The notes under the pieces are model-generated. The model was not told the DNA's origin. It searched no databases and saw only the letters and a program-made list of their open reading frames with translations. From positions 2,336,001 to 2,400,000 of the forward strand of contig WPIO01000059.1 of the NCBI GenBank assembly GCA_009760855.2: a DNA stretch of 64,000 bases. Reading direction: 5' to 3'. The translations under genes were made by a program, and so were the position numbers. Shown piece after piece: positions 35,560 through 46,200 of this stretch. Within the stretch, counting starts at the first letter, position 1, and each line of letters opens with the position of its first letter. This DNA comes from Cristatella mucedo. Taxonomy: Eukaryota > Bryozoa > Phylactolaemata > Cristatellidae.

Positions 35560-36810
35560 GCCGAGAAGAGCGATCGATCTGGCAGACGAGGCACTGGCGT
35601 GGTTTAAATCGTGCCTGTCTGATCGTGTTCAATCCGCGTCGTTTGGGGTCATTTCTCACACACGAGGCGGGTCACCTGTGGAGTCCCTCAAAGGTCCGTA
35701 CTCGGTCCCTTGCTGTTCTCCATTTATACTCAACCTCTAGGAAAAGTTATTAAGACCCATGGAATAGGATATCACTTTTAGGCTGACGATACTCAGCTGT
35801 ATTTGTCATTCAAACTGTCGGAATCTGCTGCAGCAACTGAGAAACTGAATGCTTGCCTTGCCGGCATTCAATTCAAGATGTCGGAAAACCGAACTGCTGC
35901 TCATAGGACACCCTAAGCGTGTGGCAGGATTAAAAGGCTTTGCTCTTCTAATAGACGATGCTTTTGTGCGACCATCACCACGTGCTCGAAATTTAGGTGT
36001 CGTTTTCGACAGCTGTCTCAGTTTTAAAAGTTTCATTCAGAAGACTGCTTCTACAGGTAGCCATCACGTCTGATCCCTATCCAAGATTAGGAGCTGTCTT
36101 CCACAGTGGCTTGAAAAATATTTAGCTAGCTTCATAGTTCTGTCTCGGCTTGATTATTATAATTCCCTTTTGGCTGGGCTACCAAAGAAAACATCTAGGC
36201 TACTGCAGCTGGCTATGAATATGGCTGCAAGGCTAGTTTTCAAGTCCCAGAGGTTTGACCACGTGTCTCCTTTGCTATAAGAGCTATGATGGATGCCGGT
36301 TGATCAAATGGATACAGAGGAAAGTTCTTACGCTGACCCACAAGGCCCGCCACGGCTCGTCTCCTTCGTACCCAGCTGAACTGCTGCATCAGTTTCAGCC
36401 TGTTCGTGCCCTCAGTTCCTGTGTGGACGATGAATTAGCTGTTCCATTCCTCCACTTAAAGACAGTTGGCGCCAGAAGCTTTAGCTCTGCAGGTCCTAGA
36501 CTGTGGAACTCGCTTCCACAATTCTTACGAAACGACAACTACTCTCCTACTGCCAACTATGGCTCATCCTTTTCAGCGGTCCTGAGCTGCTACTTCCATG
36601 CTACTCACTACTTCAACTGCTCTCCTGACTCTGCTATGCTTCCCACTTTCTCTTTGTTGCGTGAGACGAATTCTGTTGGCTACCGAATGCGTACCGAAAG
36701 CCGCTTAGGCTGTGAGTGCGCTTACAAAACTCTCCTGTGTAACAGCCCCATGGTCTCTATGACTTTTCTGAGTTACAGACGGAGATACATTACATTACAT
36801 TACATTAGTT
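35560..36810 (+). mobile_element. LINE-B copy, 5'-truncated, many frameshifts
   Basis: It runs from the RT palm ([20 protein letters not shown]) through VPQGS-like, [10 protein letters not shown]-like and LDYYNSLLAGLP-like regions to the GTGAGACGAA 3' UTR and a terminal ATTAC repeat. Frameshifts and in-frame stops make it inactive. Confidence 0.85.
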
Positions 36811-36954
36811 CATGCCGCAGGAATGATTCAAATTGTCCTCGGCGGTCGGATGGCAGCGAAGCTTTGCTGCGGCCGCGCCTTCTCTGTCGCCCGAGCGCTT
36901 CCGGTGCTTGCAGTGGTTACGTGTGCGACTTTCTGTCTTTAGCTAGATGCCACT

Positions 36955-37200
36955 GAAGAAAAGTTCGGCCCTGCTTAGACAGGGAAACCGCATGCAAGTT
37001 TTTCCACGCAGTGACATCCCGTCACGACTTCTATAATTCGCGATCAGGCATGTACAGTAGGTGCGAAACTCGGCTGGAAATATTGTCTGCCGGGGACTAA
37101 AAAGCCATCGCATGGCACCAGTTTTCAACGACTCTCGTCAGGCAGCGTATCGAATACAAGGTTTTGTCGCAGACAACTAGGTGCGTCCACTCGCTCGAGC
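36955..37200 (+). mobile_element. Ancient LINE-A fragment
   Basis: GTGACATCCCGTCACGACTT, GATCAGGCATGTACAGTAGG and AAGGTTTTGTCGCAGAC parallel the LINE-A RT thumb region with heavy divergence. Confidence 0.55.
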
Positions 37201-38100
37201 AACCTAAACTACTAATACTTCCCTGTCAGACCTGGGATCGCACAATCCATTCTTTTGAATCTCTTAATATCGACGAAAGAGATCCGAGGCGAAGGCCCAT
37301 AATCCGTCCGTCTGTCATGTGATCGCAGCCGGTCAGTCATGTGATCGCAGCCAGTTTTAACCTGATGCTCTTGGTAATCGCTGATGTATGCAGACTGAAA
37401 ATGAAGCTTTTTAAAAGCCACAAGCAAGCTTCTTAGCAAACTTCGAGCTGGTACTTCGATGTTTAACATTAAGTTCAGAAAGTTTGGACACAAGTCCCAT
37501 GCGATGCAGAACCTATGAGTTTTTATTTGTTGACGTTTCGCTTCCGGCTTACATTTGGTTAAGACTCAATGTGCATAATCATTTTTTGATGGCCTGGAAG
37601 TCGCTTCTGATCTCGTTCTGATCTCATTCTGATCTCATTCCGTATAGCGTATTTATTATTTCAAAGGCACCTAAAACAAACGTTAGATTGTAGGACTAAT
37701 TGTATAACATTTTCTTGACTTTCTCCTTGAAGTGTGGACATCGGGGGAACCCACTCAAAATGAGTCAAAACTTCGATTTCTTCTAAGTTTGCCTTTTACA
37801 AGAAAAAAGCTATAAATACAATCCGAAGTTTTGAAGATCTAAATATGACCTTAAAGTGGTAAAAAGTATTTTGTAGAATATGTTTACCCCGGGAGTTTTA
37901 AATTAAGCTTCATAAATTGAGCTTTCGTGAATATAGTGCCTATTAAGCGATGTTTTTTTGAAACCGTCGCCAGTTTAATTTGGGGAGGTGTGCATCATCA
38001 CAATTAGAAGGCGGTAGCACGATCGGATCCACTGCTCAGAGCTCAGGCTAAGGCGCAGTACATGAGCTTTAGGCTTCACTTCTCGCGCTTAAGCTTTGTT
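37201..38100. other. No gene recognised
   Basis: AT-rich with a small GATCTC(A/G)TTCTGATCTCATTC duplication at 37610-37640. Confidence 0.4.
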
Positions 38101-38124
38101 CCACTCGCATAAGCTTCGCACCAT

Positions 38125-38245
38125 TTGCTTAACCCCTGGGTCAAACCGTGGCGACGAAGAGCTCAGGGCTCTAAATGCATTCACCTTGACATTGAGCCTT
38201 AAGCCTAGGATCAAACTGTGGCAACGAAGAGCTCCGGGCTTTAGC
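38125..38245. repeat. Two diverged direct repeats
   Basis: GGGTCAAACCGTGGCGACGA and GGATCAAACTGTGGCAACGA, each followed by AGAGCTC(A/C)GGGCT. Confidence 0.7.
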
Positions 38246-38975
38246 AAGGTCCAGAAACGTGCGCGACCTCCGTCGCAGACGCTCGCGGCCCAAGCTTCGT
38301 CAATCAAATGCAAACGCTCAGGTAATTAAATACACTACTAGCTCCACATGCTAAACTGATTGACGGTTACTGTACTCTCAACGGAAAGTCTGCATTAGCA
38401 CTGTTTTGACAACCACGCTCAACGGCAAGCAAGTCCTGGGAGCGGCGGTCTTGCCCTAAGATCAAGCTTCGTCGGCGGCTTAGTGGTCGATTAAGCTTCA
38501 CCGTCACCTCCCCCCAGCCTTTTAGGCCTTCGCCCCGCCTTCCGCCTCAAAATCCAATGCCCAGAAGTAGCGCTTGCAAAGGAGTGGAATGCATTGATGC
38601 TGTCATCAGTCCATCGGTCGTCCTCTCCATTAAATCGTCACGTCGTCCTCGATTTCTTTCAAAGCACTGATGCTATCGTGTTGTCAATGGCCTCATCGAT
38701 AATTGTTCCGGTCATTTGTTCGTAGCTTCCGTCGGTCTACCGGCGGTATTTGGGCACACAGGAACAAGATCCGTGCTCGAAGCCTCGTCGATCTTCCATT
38801 TTGGCACCTTCAGTTTAGACAGCGTGCGCACGAATGACTTGGGCAGCAAGACCGAAAGCAGGATTGAGAAGAAACCTAGACAGGGTAAAGCTGGCTCCAG
38901 TTGGGATGATGCCATCGTTCGTCAGGGGTGGGGGCAGGTGCATCTCACGTTTACTAGCGAAAAGCTTTTGATTGG
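38246..38975. other. No gene recognised
   Basis: The longest frame (38716-39063) crosses the neighbouring tandem duplication and has no recognisable motif. Confidence 0.35.
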
Positions 38976-39110
38976 TGGACAAAACGAGGAAGTTTTAAAT
39001 CTAGGCCACTGCGGCCGTCCTCCAATTAATAGCAGTTCGGTGGACGAAACGAGGAAGTTTTAAATCTAGACCACCGAGACCGTCCTCCAATTCATAGCAG
39101 CTTGGCGAAC
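38976..39110. repeat. Tandem duplication of about 66 bp
   Basis: ACGAGGAAGTTTTAAATCTA ... CCGTCCTCCAATTAATAGCA is followed at once by a second copy with a few substitutions. Confidence 0.85.
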
Positions 39111-39587
39111 ATTGCGTCTGCGCTTTATAGCGCTGTGGCTCGCACCGGAGGAGCGAGCACAATCCAGCCACTAGGCCTGCAAGGTGAGCATTGGTGAGCA
39201 GGCTCATCACCTGGGTCATGGTCAACTCCGCCTTCCAAAGCGATTTGGAGGGCTGAGTGTTATCTTTCGCGGGCACGCACTACTTCATGCGTGCTCGCAC
39301 ATGAACGGTACAGGTCTATGTTTAGATACTTATCTTGTGCGTATGTATTTCATTCCTGAAACTGCGGTTAGTTGTCTACGGATTTTCAGTACCCGCTACT
39401 AACTAGGAGTAATAATACCCAGCTTCTCGGAGCGTTGACTCGAGCGCTTCTGCGCGACTGTGTAAGCACGATATTTTGTCCCCCATCAACTAGAGGTTAT
39501 TGCTTCTTTCACCTTTGCAGTGAGTCGCATAGCGCCCGGAGAGAAATTTTCTTTCCTTAAGCTGCTACATACAAGACTTGACTAGTA
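39111..39587. other. No gene recognised
   Basis: No coding signal or known repeat is recognised. Confidence 0.35.
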
Positions 39588-40928
39588 TAATAATAATAAT
39601 AATAATAATATTGCACTTGATAAAGCACCCTCAGAGAACTTAATCTCTTTCTAGGCGCTTTACATTTGCTGCAAAGTGATACGCAATAGAATAGTAAGTA
39701 AAATCATGCTTGAAAAACAAACAAAATGAATAACATGGTTAGGGGTTACATGCACTGGGTCAGCATGCAAATGTGGTTAGTGGCAGCATGAACAGTGTCA
39801 GCACGCATAAGCACATCGAGGACGAATCACAAGGACCCACTAAATGCTGTCCTAAATAGGTATGTTTTTAAGTTTCTTTTAAATGTGGTCAGGTCAGGGG
39901 ATGTTCTGATGCAGGTCGGGAGGGAGTTCCAGGCTGTGGGAGCATACGAGCTAAATGCACGGTCTCCAAAGGATTTAAGGTTTGTACGAGGTATTTCTAG
40001 ACTGTTGGATTCCGAAAAGCGAGTGGTACGATGCTTTGCCTGATGGGGTGGTATATCTGAAAGATAGGCTGGAGCCATAGAATGAAGAGACCTAAAAGTG
40101 AGTGACAAAACCTTTAAGTCAATCCGTTGCTTGACTGGTAACCAGTGCAGGTCGGCGAGAAGTGGAGTAATGTGGCAACTGCCACGCTCACGACAGACAA
40201 GCCTAGCTGCAGAGTTTTGCACCAGCTGCAATCGCCTGATCGCACATGCTGGTAGGCCAGTAAGCAGTGAGTTGCAGAAGTCGAGACGAGATGTCACGAA
40301 TGCATGGACCAACTTGGACGTGGTATCCTTATCTAAACAAGCCCGAATTTTAGCAATGCTATGAAGCTGAAAATAGGCTGATTTGACTGTGGAGCTGATG
40401 TGGTCGTCTAACGAGAGGTCGCTTTGGAATATGACACCTAGATTTCGAGCTGATGCAACTGGAGATATGCTGGCAGAGCCAATTTTGAAAGTCAGCCTTT
40501 CCAATTTCTGAATAACACTAGGTTTGCCCATAACTAGTAAGTTAGTTTTATCATCGTTTAGTTTTAGAAAATTGGCTGCCATCCATGATCGGATGTCATC
40601 AATACATGCAGCAAGTGAGTTTGAGAGAATTTGAGGTGCTCGAAGGCTGGGAGGGATCAAAGCAAAGGTACAACTGAGTGTCATCCGCATAGAAGTGAAA
40701 GCCTAGATTGTGCTTGGCAATCACATCAGCGAGAGGGAGAGTATAAGACGGTGAAAAGGACCGGACCTAGCACAGAGCCCTGAGGTACTCCATATTTTAG
40801 AGGTACTTCAGATGATCTTTGTCCATTCACGTCAACACTCTGGAGTCTCCCACTGAGATAGGACCTGAACCACTGCAGAGCAGTGCCAGTGATGCCCAGG
40901 CGAGATGAGAGGCGCTCTAGAAGTACTA
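39588..40928 (-). mobile_element. LINE-A copy, 5'-truncated, near-complete RT C-terminal half
   Basis: The best preserved LINE-A ORF piece: minus strand, about 270 codons from [20 protein letters not shown] through NLGVIFQSDLSLDDHISSTV and AFVTSRLDFCNSLLTGLPA to the C-terminus. The 3' UTR and hairpin tail end in ATT repeats (39588-39610). A frameshift near 40690 separates it from the YADD motif. The 5' truncation point is about 185 bp before the start codon of the DNase I gene. Confidence 0.9.
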
Positions 40929-41111
40929 ATTACTTAACCGGAAGAAGTATATCTAAGTGGATAATAGAATTTTGAAAGATAAGACTCTTGAGCATGAAGT
41001 TGCCTTGAGATGTCTTGAGCCTGAGCGCGAACAATGTGGTACTGATGCTTTTTGCACAGGTCTTGACCAGCTCGCAAAGCGTCTGTGAGAAGCCCACAGA
41101 CGCTTGGTGAA

Positions 41112-41309
41112 ATGCAGCAGCAGCAGGCGACGCAAGTAGCTGTATTGCTACTGACCTTGGCTCTGCTAACTGCCGGACAGTCATCGCAGCGATGGAATCG
41201 CGTTTTTGGAAACTTGAACAAGAATACCATTAGAGTCGGCGCATTTAACATTCGCCAGTTTGGTGACGAGCGGAGCCAAAATGAAGCGATCGTCAGCGAT
41301 ATTGCCCAG
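41112..41309 (+). CDS. DNase I gene exon 1 (signal peptide)
   Basis: ATG at 41112. The frame stays open upstream to a GTG at 41085 but has no earlier ATG there. It encodes the signal peptide and the first beta-strand motif, ending DIAQ at CAG|GTAAGA. The last 9 bases plus the donor are repeated downstream as a minisatellite. Confidence 0.93.
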
Positions 41310-43215
41310 GTAAGACTAGTATAGACCAATATTGCCCAGGTAAGACCAATATTGCCCAGGTAAGACAAATATTGCCCAGGTAAGACTAGTGTAGGCTAAT
41401 ATTGCCCAGGTAAGACTATTATAGACTGATATTGCCCAGGTAAGACATTAATACTGCCCAGGTAACACCAGTGGGGACTCATATTGTCCAGGTAACACTA
41501 ATATAGACAAACATTGCCCAAGTAAGGCTAGTATAGACTAATATTGCCCAGGTAAGACTAGTATAGACTAATATTGCCCAGGTAAGACATTAATACTGCC
41601 CAGGTAACACCAGTGTAGACTCATATTGTCCAGGTATCACTAATATAGACTAACATTGCCCAGGTAAGAAAAATATAGACTAATATTGCCTAGGTAAGAC
41701 TAGTATAGACTAATATTGCACAGGTAAGACTAGTATGGACTAATATAGCCCAGGTAAGTCATTAACACTGCCCAGGTAACACCAGTGTAGACTAATATTG
41801 CCCATGTAGCACTATAATAGACTAATATTGCTCAGGTAAGAAAAGTATAGACTAATATTGCCCAGGTAACACTAGTGCAGATAAATATTGCTCAGGTAAA
41901 GCTGGCATGGGCTAATAGAGCCCAGATAAGACTAGCATAGGCAAGTATTGCTCTGACAAGACTAGCACTGAATGGTATTTTCCGAGTACGACCGATCGTG
42001 CAGCTGGACGCAAATGCACTTCCTAATAAAATCTTGGAAGGAGCACAGACACTGCTATGGCTGTTAATGGTAAACGCAATGAGACTTGATTTTTTCTGGC
42101 AGAAATATCTGTTGCTGGCTTCGTTTTGTTCGCTTCAGATTGTGAGAAAGTTCGACATCTTACTCATTTCGGAGATTCGCGGCAGACAGAATTCAGAACA
42201 AGATGTTCCCGATAGACTACTAAGCGAAATAAACAAGTAAGCCGCATCTGCGGAGAGAAGCAAACAAATGAAACTCTGCTAGCGTTCCATCTAAAAAGCT
42301 TGTCCGTTCTGGCAGTATATCGTGGTCCGGTTCAAGTAGAGCAAATGTAGAGCGAACTCTGGAAAGCTGCAACGGTGACGATGGGAAGCTGCGAAGCGGA
42401 AGAAGGCTGCACGAATACTGCTCGTAAACTCTTTAGCTGTTTAGTGATTAGTCAGCGGCCTCTGTGGGGAGGTCCCAACGCATGAGCTGTTTAGTGATTA
42501 GTCAGCAGCCTCCGCGGGGAGTTCCCCAATGAATGAGCTGTTTAGTGATTGGTCAGCGGCCTCCGTGGGGAGTTCCCTCATGTTAAAATGCAGTTCCCCT
42601 TCGGAGTGGCTACGGGGGAGGGGGCGGGTTGGTGTTGCGTGCAAACACAAAATAAGCTGTTTAGTGTTTTGTCGGTAGCCACTGCAGGGATCAATTAGCT
42701 AAAATTGAAATGATTAACAGGCAGAGGAAGTGTTTGAAGGTATACTAAGTAGTGCAATTAGCACAAGGACATATTGTAAATGTAAAGAAACTCCAATGAT
42801 TTGGTAATTTGAAAGCTTTTAAAAGCTGAGATCGAAGTTTTCGGGCACTGTCGCCTTCACTGATCCGCTCTGGCCAGCGCCCATGCTGTGTCGGAAAGCA
42901 GCGCCGCCCCTATTTTTAATTTGAAAATCTGAAATGAGGAGCAGTGTATCGAGTGAGTAAAATTCCTGTTTATATGTCCAAACTTGGTAGCTGCGATTGT
43001 GAAAATGGGTTTCGCGTAAGGCCAATACCGAGTTTCAAGTGCCGCGCTCATTGGGCCAAATAATCGAGGATCTCGCACCGACCAAGGTCAGGGTTAATGT
43101 ATTCATGACCGAGGTGGTGAGCTCGAGCCCGTGACGCATGCGTGAACCGTCTGAATACGGAAAATAAGTTCCCTTAGATCACAATACAAACGAATTACAC
43201 ACACATGCACGCACG

Positions 43216-43246
<31 letters not shown>

Positions 43247-46200
43247 CGTTTTCACCATCTATAGGGCGTGCCCCTACGACAAAATTAAATCGTGCGCTGT
43301 GACAGCGTGTCACTTCACAGTGTGTCGCGCTGTGTCACTTCCGCGTAACTATCGCTAGTTCAGGAAGCTGTGCAATACGTAAAATGCGTACACACCTGAC
43401 CTCGTAGCACGCCAAAACGGTGAAGATCACTGAGCACTCAGGATTACGTAAGCAGCTCTAGCAATAGCAGCGAGCTCGCGAGAGCGCCAAGAAGTGATGG
43501 TCTATCACAGCTGGCACGGCAGGCGACTGCTCGCAGACCAGCTGCAAGCTTGCAACAGCTACAACTGAGGTCTCTTCCGACACTGTACATGATGCTTCTC
43601 ACAGCATCTGTGAGTCCTTGCGACGTGTCCTTGGTGTGCTAATGCTTGCTGACACTGTGCATATTACTACTAACCGTATCACGAATCATGGCATTGTACG
43701 CGTTACCTCTGACCGCCGTACGGCCATGCTTACTTTACAACTGGCATGACCGCGCGACACTTGCTAGTTAAGGTAACGGCATAGTGCGTGCAACGTGCAA
43801 ACACCTGAAGCTAGCAATACGCCGACAACAACCATGCAGCACTAGATATTCTGCACGCAGCGCTAGCAAAAAATACTGCAGTTTGACGTTCTCCCTAACG
43901 GCAGGTACGCGACACCACGAAGAACAGCGAATCGGGGTCAAGAACGTTTATCCACACGGACGCCGCAGTGGACCAGTACGCGACTGCCCTGCCCACGTCC
44001 TCGACGTAACTCCCTGGTACCTTTGCCACCCGTCACTTAGCAATAACTCCCATAAATAACAATGGCCAATAAACCAACAGCAGTGCCATAATCTCTGCTA
44101 GGCCAGATATTTCTCTAGGCCATAAACTGGCCATGGTGGGAATAACAACTAAATAGATGCCATTGACCCGTAAACCATAAATGCTAAACATTAGTCACTG
44201 ATACTCCAGTAGAAAAGGTACAGCAATAGTCTCTATTTGACGGCTGATATGACACGAGACTACCAGAAAAATCGTAAACAGGCTTCCAGCAGCAGAAGCT
44301 CAGAGCTAGGATCCGCCGACCGGCAGACCGTTTCTCCAAGGGAGCGACTGCGGTCAGGCCAAAGCCTTGTATAATGGTAAGGTCATAAGTCATGCAATAA
44401 TCTCATTCTTAAATAGTCATACATTGCGCTGCTTATAAGCGGCATCTTATCGTGCCTATTTCATGAGCGGTCCGGCTCTAATTCGGCGGAAAAGCTCCTG
44501 GTACGTAATCGAGGCTCAGCCGCCGGGCTCGTCGTCCGTAATCGTGGCGCGTTGCTACAGCATAAGTAGTGGCCACAAAGAGATTTATTTGCTGAAGGCG
44601 CAATATACATTTATTAAAATGATGATTATTATTATTATGCAGCCGGTATGTGCACGTTCCGGCAAACTAGCTGTAAGCTTATAGCAGGTAACGCCCAGAG
44701 CAATGACTCACCGACCGGCAGACGGTCGCCAAAGATGGCCGCTGCGGTCATGCTCTCTCCTTCCTACCGGACAGGTCGGAAGGCGTGGCATAAATCGGAT
44801 TGCATAAATAAAGCGTGCTTATCGCTGCTAATCCGTAGGTGGGTTTTTTAAAGTCGGATGGGCATTTCAAAAGTGCAGTTGTCACGTGTAAAGTCTTATC
44901 ACTATGCTATACTCCATCGCCGGTGTAATTAGATCAAAGAGGTTGAAAGATTAACTGCAAAAAAGGCTCCCTTTTTTAACCTAAGATATCAAATTTTAAA
45001 GAATCAGAATCGATAAGATTGAGCGATGAGAGCGTCACACGTCAAACACTAGTTTTCCTACTCACTATTGAATTCCGCATACCAGTTACACTGGTACAAA
45101 CTAAGAAGAATGATGGAGTGCGGAGAATTCAAATCGCAGCCACAATCCACCTGGAATAATAATAATAATTCACTTGATAAAGCGCCCTCAGAGAACTCAA
45201 TCTCTCTCTAGGCGCTTTACATTTGCTGTAAAGTTAAATGCAATTGAATGGTAAGTAAAATCATGCTTGAAAAACAAACGAGATGAATAATATGGTTAGG
45301 GATGACATGCACAGGGTCAGCATGCAAATGTGGTTAGTGGCAGCATGCACCACAAGAATACTGTAAAACATGAGGAGTTTCAAGTGACGTGATACCCTTC
45401 TAAGCCTTTTGGAGAGCACAGTGCTTTTCCGAGTATGGACGAATTCATTTTATAAGGCCTAAATTAATCTACAACTATATGCTAATTTAACCCGCATAAA
45501 TTGGGCAATCCGAACGCCTGGAAAAATAGCTGTCTTTCGAAGCCGTCGCATATTATGGACGGACGTGTGTTTGATTGTACATGGCTGATTCACATCAGCC
45601 GCCAGATCCAGCTCTCGCGGCCTTGATATATTATTAATATTCATAATTAGTAATTAACATCCATATTAATATTAATCTGCGTGTTTGCAAAATTAATACT
45701 CGCATTAGTTATTGCGCAGTAATTAATCTGCGACTTACTTTCTCAGGTTGTCGCCGGAAGTCAGGTATGCAATGAGCGTCAGCAAACGAACTGGGTCACG
45801 ACCCCAAGACGCTGAGCGCTTTGCATTCTATTACAGGTAATGCGCGTCTACTCACGCGCGAGAGCCTGAAGGAATTACTTATTATCTCCCCGTCCACTTG
45901 CACGTGTCTAAATGTAAATTCCTGCGATGCTCGCTCGGACCGACGCTGCGACGCGCGCGCGCGCGGCGCCCGCAGAAAACTCGCCCCGTTACTCATCACC
46001 GCACGGAGACCGATCGGGCGTCTGCTCTGTTTGCATTTACCGCCTAGCAACGAGACGTTACGACACGGTATTGCAGGAAAACGGCGTCTCATCGATTCAC
46101 TCTCTAAATCTTATTAAGTCTATGCGTTTTCCAAAAGCCCAACGACGCCTTGGTTTGGCCCGCCTTTAAGATGCTCGCCTTCCAAGACCGCGGCCGCGGC

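Noticed and set aside
40934-41368. Minus-strand ORF of 144 codons over DNase I exon 1
   Set aside because: Antisense to exon 1 and to the minisatellite; no motif.
41301-41970. CRISPR-like regularly spaced repeats
   Set aside because: Units are directly adjacent with no unique spacers, include a splice junction, and lie in an animal gene.
44463-44684. ORF resembling part of DNase I (SSWYVIEAQPPGSSS), with a phase-compatible acceptor at 44467
   Set aside because: Exon 2 joins directly and in phase to 45747-45836, which covers the same protein segment and includes the catalytic Glu. The rest of the 44.5 kb ORF is a LINE-A tail.
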